From JABDMH01 sp965223165 (lineage in GTDB: Bacteria; Bacteroidota; Bacteroidia; Chitinophagales; Saprospiraceae): a stretch of DNA of 64,000 nucleotides. A program made the translations under genes and the position numbers. The stretch is from positions 1,868,413 to 1,932,412 of the forward strand of contig CBDCVQ010000020.1 in the NCBI GenBank assembly GCA_965223165.1, given 5' to 3'. The stretch's first letter is position 1; every line of letters starts with the position of its first letter. This document shows, piece by piece, positions 43,484 to 51,712 of this stretch. The notes beneath the pieces are model-generated. The model was not told the DNA's origin and made no database searches. It saw only the letters and a program-made list of their open reading frames with translations.

Positions 43484-44416
43484 GTGCCTCCTAAACATTC
43501 ATACCGAGCTAACGGTAAAGTATTGGTGAGTGGTGAATACCTCGTTATGGATGGAGCGTTGGCACTGGGACTCCCACTCTCCCTCGGTCAGAGCATGACC
43601 GTCAAAGAAACAGCTGGTTCGGATGTGGTTTGGCAAAGCCACCTGCCAAGTGGAGAGCTTTGGTTTTCCGGAAAGTTTGATCTTTTTGGTTTTGAGCCCA
43701 TCAAAGCCAGTGATGAGCTGGTGGCCAATCAACTCAAGGACATCTTCGAGGCCGCGGTTCGGCTCAACTCGGACTTCCTTTCCAAGTGGAAGAAATACAC
43801 GGTCCAAACGTTTTTGGATTTCGAGCCCGAATGGGGCCTGGGTAGCAGCTCTACACTGATTAGCTGCATGGCAGACTGGGCGGATGTCGATGCTTACGAA
43901 TTACTGCAAGCTACCTTTGGCGGTTCGGGGTATGACATTGCGTGTGCCAAGGCAGACGGACCGATCTTCTACCAGTTGGACGACTCGGAGATTAATGTAG
44001 CCGAGGCCAGCTTTACCCCACCATTTAAAGATCAGGTGTACTTTGTCTATCTGGGCGCTAAGACCAACTCTCGATCAGCGCTGGCCAATTATGATCATCG
44101 CAAGGTCAAGTCCAAGCAGATTGACGAGGTCTCCCAGATCAGTAAGTTGCTATGTGACGTGGACACCCTGGATTACTTTGAAGAGCTGATCAGTGATCAC
44201 GAGCGCTTGGTCTCAGAGGTCATCGATCGTAAGCGCGTCAAGAAGGAGTACTTTGCTGATTTCTGGGGAGAGATCAAATCGCTGGGTGCTTGGGGCGGTG
44301 ATTTCATCCTGGTCACCAGCAATCGTCCGGCAGACGAAACGCGAGCCTACTTCAACCAAAAGGGGTTCGACGTGTTCTTTCAATATGACGAGCTGGCGAT
44401 CGGCCAAACGGCCTGA
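43484..44416 (+). CDS. GYDIA-family GHMP kinase
   Basis: 310 residues of the GHMP kinase superfamily: KVLVSGEYLVMDGALALGLP at the N-terminus, the ATP loop EWGLGSSSTLIS, and the family-naming GSGYDIACA. GYDIA kinases are found in Bacteroidota near mevalonate genes, so the enzyme is probably a mevalonate or phosphomevalonate kinase; which step is not decided by sequence. The start is GTG 43484; a -7-like TATTTTGC lies at 43456-43463, so the leader is short. 275 bp separate it from the HMG-CoA reductase gene. Confidence 0.88.
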   Translation: MPPKHSYRANGKVLVSGEYLVMDGALALGLPLSLGQSMTVKETAGSDVVWQSHLPSGELWFSGKFDLFGFEPIKASDELVANQLKDIFEAAVRLNSDFLSKWKKYTVQTFLDFEPEWGLGSSSTLISCMADWADVDAYELLQATFGGSGYDIACAKADGPIFYQLDDSEINVAEASFTPPFKDQVYFVYLGAKTNSRSALANYDHRKVKSKQIDEVSQISKLLCDVDTLDYFEELISDHERLVSEVIDRKRVKKEYFADFWGEIKSLGAWGGDFILVTSNRPADETRAYFNQKGFDVFFQYDELAIGQTA

Positions 44417-44461
44417 CAAGTCGTCCACCTAAGCTTCATACAATAAATCAACGCGCATTTC

Positions 44462-45184
44462 ATGCCCTGGAAGTGGTACGATAGCAAGGTCTTGGACATC
44501 CAAGACATAGCACCTAATACAAAGCAGTTTTGGCTCCAAGTAGATGATCCGGAACCACTTGACTACCAGCCCGGTCAGTTTATCACCCTGGATCTGCCCA
44601 TCCATGAGAAGCGTAGAAACCGGTGGAGGAGCTACTCCATCGCCAATCTTCCCGATGCCTCCAACGTCCTCGAACTATGCATTGTGCGGCTCGAAGGAGG
44701 ACTAGCCAGCGACTATCTATTTGATCAGGTCAAGGCAGGCTCCTCCCTGACCTTTAAGGGACCCTCGGGGGCTTTTGTACTACCCCGGGAGCCCAAGGAG
44801 CTAGTGATGGTCTGTACGGGCACCGGGATAGCGCCCTTTCGCAGCATGCTGCTGCAGTTGGCACAAAGGGGGTCGTTTGACCGCGATGTACACCTCATCT
44901 TTGGTACCCGCTACCAGGACGGCATCCTCTATCGCGAAGAGATGGAGGCGCTGGCCATCAGAGAGCCTCGTTTTCGCTACACGGTGGTGCTCTCCCGCGA
45001 GGAGGCGTGGACGGGCTATCGGGGTCACGTCCATCAAGTGTATCAGGAGGGATACCAGGAGGTCCGCGATGACCGGATCTTTCTGCTTTGTGGATGGTCT
45101 ATGATGATCGATGAGGCGGTGATCAATCTCATCTCTGAAATGGGTTACACGCGTAGGCAGGTGCGATATGAACTTTACGGCTAG
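44462..45184 (+). CDS. Ferredoxin-NADP reductase-like flavoprotein
   Basis: 240 residues with an FAD-binding domain (RWRSYSIANLP, the RxYS motif) and an NAD(P)-binding domain (VMVCTGTGIAPFRSML; C-terminal LCGWSMMIDEAV). No Fe-S domain is fused. It moves electrons between NAD(P)H and ferredoxin or flavodoxin. Starting 45 bp behind the GYDIA kinase it may share its transcript, and could supply reducing power, for instance for the FMN of IDI-2 (inference). Confidence 0.9.
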   Translation: MPWKWYDSKVLDIQDIAPNTKQFWLQVDDPEPLDYQPGQFITLDLPIHEKRRNRWRSYSIANLPDASNVLELCIVRLEGGLASDYLFDQVKAGSSLTFKGPSGAFVLPREPKELVMVCTGTGIAPFRSMLLQLAQRGSFDRDVHLIFGTRYQDGILYREEMEALAIREPRFRYTVVLSREEAWTGYRGHVHQVYQEGYQEVRDDRIFLLCGWSMMIDEAVINLISEMGYTRRQVRYELYG

Positions 45185-45208
45185 CAGGTTTGTTTGATGA
45201 TAATCTCT

Positions 45209-45216
45209 TATTTTTG
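45209..45216 (+). promoter_or_regulatory. Candidate -7 box of the NifU-like gene
   Basis: TATTTTTG, 26 bp before the ATG at 45243. TTTG runs upstream (45189-45196) are nearer than the usual 19-22 bp, so only the -7 box is convincing. Confidence 0.5.
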
Positions 45217-45242
45217 TTGAATCAAAATTTCCTGGACTTATT

Positions 45243-45854
45243 ATGGAGACAGTGTCAAGAAGCCCGGTAATGTTGTACACGGAGCAGACGCCCAATCCGG
45301 AGTCTCTCAAATTCGTGACTAATAAGATGCTCTACAAGGGCACGGCTGACTTTCGGGAGGCCTCTTTAGCCGCCGACTGGAGTCCTTTGGCCACCGCCTT
45401 GTTTGAGCTGCCCTATGTCAAAGGTGTATATGTTTGTAACAATTTTGTGACGGTCACGAAGGAATTGGCCTACACCTGGGAAGACATAATGCTACCCCTC
45501 AAGAGCTTTGTTAAAAACTACATTGACGAAGACGGAATTATTGTCAACGAAGGCTTTGAAGAGGAGAAGCAGCGTATGGAGGCGGAGTCCGGTGTTGGAT
45601 ATCAATATACGGGCGATGAAGCCGAGTTGGTGAGTAAGATTAAAGAACTCATTGACACGTATGTGAAGCCCGCTGTCGAGATGGATGGTGGTAATATCGA
45701 ATTTAAATCCTTTGACAATGGCAGGGTAACTGTTATATTGCAGGGGTCCTGCAGTGGATGTCCTTCCTCTACCGTCACCTTAAAAGCCGGCATAGAAGGC
45801 ATGCTAAAAAGAATGATACCCGAAGTCACTGAAGTCATTTCAGAGATGGGTTAA
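45243..45854 (+). CDS. NifU-type iron-sulfur carrier protein
   Basis: 203 residues: an N-terminal Nfu_N domain (TEQTPNPESLKFVTNKML) and a C-terminal NifU-like domain with the CxxC cluster site in LQGSCSGCPSSTVTLKAGIE. It carries an Fe-S cluster to target proteins, like Nfu/NfuA. A strong hairpin terminator follows. The usual suf genes are not adjacent. Confidence 0.92.
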   Translation: METVSRSPVMLYTEQTPNPESLKFVTNKMLYKGTADFREASLAADWSPLATALFELPYVKGVYVCNNFVTVTKELAYTWEDIMLPLKSFVKNYIDEDGIIVNEGFEEEKQRMEAESGVGYQYTGDEAELVSKIKELIDTYVKPAVEMDGGNIEFKSFDNGRVTVILQGSCSGCPSSTVTLKAGIEGMLKRMIPEVTEVISEMG

Positions 45855-45886
45855 GATCCACAAGAATTGGGTTTTGGGTGTATTTT

Positions 45887-45919
45887 ACGGCAGCACTTTC
45901 TTCGGAAAGTTGCTGCCGT
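45887..45919 (+). terminator. UUCG-loop terminator
   Basis: ACGGCAGC-ACTTTC and GAAAGT-TGCTGCCGT pair around TTCG with a closing C-G, giving an extra-stable cUUCGg tetraloop. It is followed by TTTCATTTG. Confidence 0.75.
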
Positions 45920-45937
45920 TTCATTTGTAGTAAAACT

Positions 45938-46759
45938 ATGATAATGCTTACAGACGAGCTAAAGCACTTGACACAGCAATGCATGCCACTGATCGAGCAG
46001 GTTTCAGCCTTTATCAAGTCGCAAAAGGATCAGATCGGTGAGGGCGATATTCAGGTCAAGGACGCCAATAGCCTGGTCACCTATGTGGACCAGACGGCCG
46101 AGCGCCAGCTCGTCGATGGACTGTCCAAGCTTTTGCCCCATGCCGCCTTCGTCACCGAGGAGGATACGGTCGACAATACCGACGCCGAGTACACCTGGAT
46201 CGTCGATCCGCTGGACGGGACGACCAACTTCATCCAAGGGCTTCCCTTCTTCTCGATCAGTGTGGCCCTCAAGCATCGTCAGGAGGTCGTGCTGGGCATC
46301 GTGAAAGCAGTCATGCAAAATGAGTGCTTCAAGGCTTGGAAAGGTGGGGGAGCCTATCTGGATGATCATCGCCTGGATCTGCAACACTCACTTACCCTGG
46401 ATCAGGCCCTGGTCGCCACCGGATTTCCATACAATGACAAGCTCCGCACCGGTCAGTACGTAGATGTGCTACATGGATTTCTTGGCAAAGCTCGTGGGAT
46501 ACGCCGGTTGGGTTCGGCGGCCTTGGATCTGGCCTACGTAGCCGCAGGAAGGTTTGGAGGATACTACGAGCAGGATCTGAATATCTGGGACTTGGCTGGA
46601 GGAGCCATACTGGTCAAAGAAGCCGGTGGTCTGGTTTCGGGCTTTCACTCGGATGACGGCTGGATGAGCGGGCAGAATATACTGGCGGCCCATCGTGGCA
46701 TCTACAGCGATATGAGGGACAACATCATCGAGTTTATTCCTGAACCCCAAACGGTTTAG
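45938..46759 (+). CDS. Inositol monophosphatase family protein
   Basis: 273 residues. Metal and substrate motifs are VTEEDT (Glu), IVDPLDGTTNFIQGLPFF (the IMPase signature DPLDGT) and YEQDLNIWDLAGGAILVKEAGG (C-terminal Asp). It dephosphorylates inositol phosphate or similar sugar phosphates with Mg2+. I start at ATG 45938, because the longer frame from 45878 runs through the terminator hairpin. Confidence 0.93.
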   Translation: MIMLTDELKHLTQQCMPLIEQVSAFIKSQKDQIGEGDIQVKDANSLVTYVDQTAERQLVDGLSKLLPHAAFVTEEDTVDNTDAEYTWIVDPLDGTTNFIQGLPFFSISVALKHRQEVVLGIVKAVMQNECFKAWKGGGAYLDDHRLDLQHSLTLDQALVATGFPYNDKLRTGQYVDVLHGFLGKARGIRRLGSAALDLAYVAAGRFGGYYEQDLNIWDLAGGAILVKEAGGLVSGFHSDDGWMSGQNILAAHRGIYSDMRDNIIEFIPEPQTV

Positions 46760-46858
46760 TCTTTCCTTATGCGGCGATACCCTGATCGGTTATTGGAGCC
46801 GATTGATCTATGTTAGCATCCATCTAAGAAGTCGGATCACTACTTTTAGATATTCATC

Positions 46859-48103
46859 ATGGGCATCCGACTGTTTGAACTGATCAGAATAGCGGTCGAT
46901 TCGGTGCGGACCAACCTGTTGCGCTCTGTCTTGACCCTCTCCATCATTGCTTTTGGCATTATGGCCCTGGTAGGCATTTTGACCGCCATTGATACGATCC
47001 TCTTTTCGATGACGGACAATTTCTCGGGCTTGGGAGCCAACGCCTACAGCATCTCGCCCAAGAGCGTCACTATCCAGAGCAGCAGAAATGGTCGCCGGAC
47101 CCGGCGAGGGGAGCCGATCACCTACCGACAGGCGATGAAGTTTAAAGAGCGCTTTGACTTTCCTGCCAAAGTGAGTATATCGTACCGAGGCACGGGCAAC
47201 GCCGTGGTCAAATTTGCAGAAAACAAGTCCAATCCCAATGTCGCTCTGCGCGGCGTCGACGAAAATTTCCTGGAAGTCAGTGGCCTAGACCTGGAAGTAG
47301 GCCGAAACTTTACCCGGACCGAGATCGAAGATGGTTCACCCCGGGCCATTATAGGCAAAGACGTGGTGACACTCCTCTTTGATGACAAGAGCCTCTCGGC
47401 TCTGGACAAAATCATATCGGTCGGCAATATCAAATACCGCGTCATCGGCGTCCTGGCGTCCAAAGGATCAAATATGAACCAGAGCGAGGATCGGCAAGTG
47501 ATGGTACCTGTACTCAATGTCAAGCGATATTACGGTACCACCCGATCCAACTATTCCGTAAAAGTGGGCCTGGCCAACCCCACGGATATGGAGGATGCCA
47601 CCTCCGCGACCATCGGCATCTTTCGCAACATTCGCAACCTCCGGATCGGGCAGGACAATGACTTTGAGATCTTCAAGAGTGATGGCCTCCTGGATATCCT
47701 GAAGGAAAACACCTTCTATCTCCGCATGGCCACCATTGCTATCGGACTGATCACCCTACTAGGTGCCGCCATAGGACTCATGAATATCATGCTTGTCTCG
47801 GTCACCGAGCGTACCCGGGAGATCGGCATACGCAAAGCCATCGGGGCCAATCGCAGAAATGTGATGGTCCAATTTCTAGTGGAGGCGGTGCTGATCTGCC
47901 AGATGGGAGGAGTGGTCGGCATCCTGCTGGGCATCGCTGCCGGCAACGTCGTCACGATCTTGATCGGCGGAAAGTTTCTCATCCCGTGGCCCTGGATCGT
48001 ACTAGGCATTGTCATCTGCACGATCGTGGGCCTGATATCCGGGCTTTATCCCGCGCTCAAAGCAGCCCGCCTGGATCCGATCGAGTCGCTCCGCTACGAA
48101 TAG
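46859..48103 (+). CDS. MacB-type ABC transporter permease
   Basis: 414 residues with one N-terminal helix (LLRSVLTLSIIAFGIMALVG), a periplasmic MacB core domain, and three C-terminal helices of the FtsX type, containing the signature VTERTREIGIRKAIGANRRNVM. Such permeases work with a separate ATPase in mechanotransmission or lipoprotein/antimicrobial export. No ATPase gene is next to it. It ends 2 bp from the end of the convergent large protease gene. Confidence 0.92.
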   Translation: MGIRLFELIRIAVDSVRTNLLRSVLTLSIIAFGIMALVGILTAIDTILFSMTDNFSGLGANAYSISPKSVTIQSSRNGRRTRRGEPITYRQAMKFKERFDFPAKVSISYRGTGNAVVKFAENKSNPNVALRGVDENFLEVSGLDLEVGRNFTRTEIEDGSPRAIIGKDVVTLLFDDKSLSALDKIISVGNIKYRVIGVLASKGSNMNQSEDRQVMVPVLNVKRYYGTTRSNYSVKVGLANPTDMEDATSATIGIFRNIRNLRIGQDNDFEIFKSDGLLDILKENTFYLRMATIAIGLITLLGAAIGLMNIMLVSVTERTREIGIRKAIGANRRNVMVQFLVEAVLICQMGGVVGILLGIAAGNVVTILIGGKFLIPWPWIVLGIVICTIVGLISGLYPALKAARLDPIESLRYE

Positions 48104-48105
48104 GC

Positions 48106-51100
48106 CTACCAGCCAGGGATAAAGTTGATTCCAAAATTCCACCCGGCATTCGACTGCAGGGGTTTGGCATAGTAGGGCTCAATGATAAACGCTCCAAACA
48201 GGTTGACCCGACAAGCCAGACCGGTGCTCATGATCGCTTTGGGCTCTTCGATGCCTCCCTCGCCAAATTGATCATTGGTGCGCCAAGCCATCCCCACATC
48301 AAAAAAGGCGGCTAGCTCGGTGATGAGCATCTTCGATTTGACCAGTGAAAGTCGTTCGGGGCCGGTAAACGGTACCCGGATCTCAAAGTTACCTACGGCG
48401 ATCTTGGAGCCAAACACCTGCCCGAGAGCCAGTCCGATGGAGTCCAGCTCATTGACCGAATAATTGTTGTAGCCGCGCACTAAGGTGGGATCGATGCTGT
48501 ATATAGATCCCAGCTGCTGCGCGTTGGCGTCGCCGCCGTATCGAGCGTAGTGGAGTCCCCTGATGCTGACGTTAAATCGGTCAAACCAAAAGTACTTGCG
48601 CAGATCAACCAGCAAACTGGTATAACTGAAATCACCGGTATATTGATCCACACCCACCCTAAAGCGGTAACCCTGGAGGGGCGAAGTCAGGCCAAAATTG
48701 GAATTGTCGCCCACTAGGGCCACCCCGGCATTGTAAAGATTAAATCCGGGTGGACTATCCAGTTTTTGTCGTTCCTGACCGATATAGGGCCCGGGAATGA
48801 TGTCGTTGCCCGAACTCAGGAATTGATAGTAGTTGTTGTACTCGTCGATCCGGGTGCTATAGCGTGTAAAACCAACCTGTCCCTCTACCCGTAGGGTTTG
48901 TGAGAAGGCATAGCGCGTCAGGCCATTGATTCCATCGATAAAATAGCGGAAGGTGCGGTAGGGGAAGTTCAGCACGTCCAGTTCGCCGATGTTGGTCTCA
49001 ATCGTCTCGATTCTGAAGTTTTCGCGAAAGGAGTACTGATAGGGGATGTGGCTTAGCGCAACGCCATATCCGATTCTTTTCTTGGTATTCAGATACATCA
49101 CCTGCCCGCCAAAGTCATAGATCTCCCCGTTGAGGGCCAGGGAAGTGAAGATCTGATTGTATCCCAGCACATCGCTAAACAGCATGTCCAGTCCGCCTAC
49201 CAGTCCGGTGCGGGTCCCAAAGGTGGAATTCGTGCCTACACCGACGCCGGCTCCGCCTCCGATGTAGTCCAGCTTAAACTTGGCCTTGTACTTCTGATTT
49301 CGAATGTCCTCGCTGGACACTTGTGACTGGTCATCCAGCGCCCTCAGTGCCGGATTGACGATGTCAGCCTGGTCGGTATGGCCGGGCGGCAGCGTCGCAG
49401 CGGTGAAATCAACGTCATTGGGATCCACCAGTGCTGGCTCCATGCTCTCGGGCCGTGCCTTCTGGATGTTGTAGCTGTCGCCAAAGTAATGCGTGTACAG
49501 CAACGTGGTGCCCCTCTTCGAGACAGTGATGGCGGGCGAATACTTGGTGATACCGCTCACTCCGGTCAAGATCTCCGTCAGTTGGTGAATCTTGGCGCTA
49601 TCGATATTGTACCTATATATATTGCGGTATCCATCCCGATCCGACAGAAAGTAGAGATTGTTGTTTTCATCCCAGGTGGGATTTAGATTGTCCGCACCGG
49701 GGAAGAGGTCCAGGTTCTCGATCTCCCGCGTGTCCAGGTCCATGATAGCCAGATTGTATCTCCACGCCCCGTTCACACGTCCTTCGCGCTGACTTACTCG
49801 ATCCGTGGCAAAGGCGATCCGCCGACCATCGTACGAGAAGGTAGGCTGTATCTCAGCGTAGTCGTCGTTGGTGAGCCGAGTGGCGGAGTGTGTCCGCAGG
49901 TTGATTTGATAGAGGTCGGCCTGTCCCTCGACCAGTCCATTGACGATGATGGACTTGCCATCGGGGGACCAAGTGGGATTGCTGAAAGCGGGCACATTCT
50001 TCACGGCAAATTCGTCGAGGCGCTTCCCGGTTTGCGCTTCGGTGATCACCAGTCGATTGCGTCCCTTCTTAAAGACAACATAGGCAAACCGACGGCTGTC
50101 AGACGACCAGGTACCCGAAGATTCGAGGTAGTGTAGGTGGTCCACGTTGCCGTGGCGACTCTTGCTAGCTACTTTGCGCACGATCTTGCCGGTCCTCACA
50201 TCTGCCAGAAAGAGATCGGTGGTAAAGAGATCCTTCTCTGACAGAAAGATGACGTACCGTCCATTGGGACTGATCGAAGGAGACATATTGAGCTTGCCGG
50301 AGTTTTCTTTGGACAAGAAGGTCCGGCCGTCGGCACGCACTTTCTTGTTCTTGAACATAGGCTCGTAGAAGTTGCGCAGATTATCCACCCACATCTTGGA
50401 CAGGTCATCGAGGCTGATACCCAGGATCATGGGCACCGAGGCTTCGATGCCAAACTTGGCCGTAGCCACAAACAATGGCTTGATCACTCTATCGCCGTAG
50501 AGTCCTGTCAGAAAAGACCAGAAGGCCTGTCCATATCTGTAGGGGAAATATTTGGGATTGATGGAAAGCTGACGCAGGGTGGGAATGTCATCGTTGACCA
50601 CGGCATTACGCATCCACATAGCCGTATGGGCATCCACGCGGCCGATCGACATGTACTCTGCCATCCCCTCCACAATCCAGAGTGGCAGATTGCCCAACGA
50701 CTGCAACCCGGTAGAATCACCGGTCAGCAGCATATGAAACTGAAAGGCGTGGACGAGCTCATGTCCCAACACATGAAACGTCTGCTGGTTGGACATGGCC
50801 ACGGGCATCACCACTCGATTTTTCAAGCCCTCCGTGACCCCGCCGGTACTGACGCCGATCGTACCGGATATAGCGCTCGTCTGCTGAAAGTCCGCATGAT
50901 TGTTGTAAAACACCAATGGATTGCGATGATTGAACGTATCGTGCAGAATATTCTGATGATGATCGTACCATAGCTCGGACCACTTGATCAGTTTTTCCAG
51001 CTCATCACGCTTCTTCAAATAAGAATAGACCTCGTAGTGGGGACTATTCGTGACCTTGAAGTCAAAGTTTGTATATCTCGGTTTGTTTTTGCCAAAATAT

Positions 51101-51168
51101 TGACCGAAAGAGGGTAGGCAGAGGAGTGTAGAGCTTATTACCAATAGCCCCAATCTAACGTATCTCAT
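48106..51168 (-). CDS. Secreted metalloprotease-TolB propeller-outer membrane barrel protein
   Basis: 1020 residues. After the signal peptide (LLVISSTLLCLPSFGQ) comes a gluzincin-like metalloprotease domain with the zinc site GHELVHAF (about 133-140) and a downstream glutamate in VEGMAEYMS. Then TolB/PD40 propeller blades follow at about 290-570 (SPSISPNGRYVIFLSE, NPTWSPDGKSIIV, QPTFSYDGRRIAFATD), and from about 630 a beta-barrel ending in the aromatic FGINFIPGW, as in bacterial surface antigen/BamA-type barrels. So a peptidase and a propeller seem tethered to an outer membrane pore. Function unknown. Confidence 0.88.
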   Translation of the reverse strand: MRYVRLGLLVISSTLLCLPSFGQYFGKNKPRYTNFDFKVTNSPHYEVYSYLKKRDELEKLIKWSELWYDHHQNILHDTFNHRNPLVFYNNHADFQQTSAISGTIGVSTGGVTEGLKNRVVMPVAMSNQQTFHVLGHELVHAFQFHMLLTGDSTGLQSLGNLPLWIVEGMAEYMSIGRVDAHTAMWMRNAVVNDDIPTLRQLSINPKYFPYRYGQAFWSFLTGLYGDRVIKPLFVATAKFGIEASVPMILGISLDDLSKMWVDNLRNFYEPMFKNKKVRADGRTFLSKENSGKLNMSPSISPNGRYVIFLSEKDLFTTDLFLADVRTGKIVRKVASKSRHGNVDHLHYLESSGTWSSDSRRFAYVVFKKGRNRLVITEAQTGKRLDEFAVKNVPAFSNPTWSPDGKSIIVNGLVEGQADLYQINLRTHSATRLTNDDYAEIQPTFSYDGRRIAFATDRVSQREGRVNGAWRYNLAIMDLDTREIENLDLFPGADNLNPTWDENNNLYFLSDRDGYRNIYRYNIDSAKIHQLTEILTGVSGITKYSPAITVSKRGTTLLYTHYFGDSYNIQKARPESMEPALVDPNDVDFTAATLPPGHTDQADIVNPALRALDDQSQVSSEDIRNQKYKAKFKLDYIGGGAGVGVGTNSTFGTRTGLVGGLDMLFSDVLGYNQIFTSLALNGEIYDFGGQVMYLNTKKRIGYGVALSHIPYQYSFRENFRIETIETNIGELDVLNFPYRTFRYFIDGINGLTRYAFSQTLRVEGQVGFTRYSTRIDEYNNYYQFLSSGNDIIPGPYIGQERQKLDSPPGFNLYNAGVALVGDNSNFGLTSPLQGYRFRVGVDQYTGDFSYTSLLVDLRKYFWFDRFNVSIRGLHYARYGGDANAQQLGSIYSIDPTLVRGYNNYSVNELDSIGLALGQVFGSKIAVGNFEIRVPFTGPERLSLVKSKMLITELAAFFDVGMAWRTNDQFGEGGIEEPKAIMSTGLACRVNLFGAFIIEPYYAKPLQSNAGWNFGINFIPGW

Positions 51169-51580
51169 CTTGGTAATTGGATTTGTTGCAAAGCTTATAA
51201 CTTTTTGGAAGTTAATAAAAATATGCCTGCGTCGTTAAAAGATTCTTAAATGTTAAGATGGCGTCATTTAGCTTCTAATTGTTTTATTATCAGTCGATTA
51301 CATTCCGCATCAGGGCATGGTCTTCGCCCCAATTATGTCTTCAAGTAAGACAGTCAAACCCCGGAGAAGGTTGGTCATTTTTTACGGTAATTTTTGTTCT
51401 TCCAGCAAAACCGTATGACTTTAACGCCATCTTAAGAAGGGTCAAACATTTCCTTAAGTGAGGAGGAGCGTTTACCCTAGTTGTACTCATCCAGCGACCC
51501 CGGATTTTCCAAGCCTGGGGTCTTGTCTACGTGCTTCGGGCGGCGTGCCGAGCAAAAGTTGACCCTGCTATGGGCAATAA
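51169..51580. other. Intergenic region upstream of clpB
   Basis: Between divergent genes. It is AT-rich near 51180-51300 and contains two copies of a phrase like TTAAGATGGCG / GCCATCTTAAG (51254-51264 and 51428-51438), which are inverted relative to each other. No gene seen. Confidence 0.5.
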
Positions 51581-51613
51581 TTTGTCTGACGAACGGCGAT
51601 CCCCTTATCTTTG
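51581..51613 (+). promoter_or_regulatory. Candidate clpB promoter
   Basis: TTTG (51581-51584), 21 bp, TATCTTTG (51606-51613). The leader to the ATG is about 95 nt. Confidence 0.7.
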
Positions 51614-51712
51614 GCAGGTTTCTGTGGAGCCAGCGAATTTTGATCTTCGCGGTTCCCGCCCAGGGTATCGCCCCGTGTGGTCCCTGAGACATGTATCACA
51701 ACAAACAGGCGA

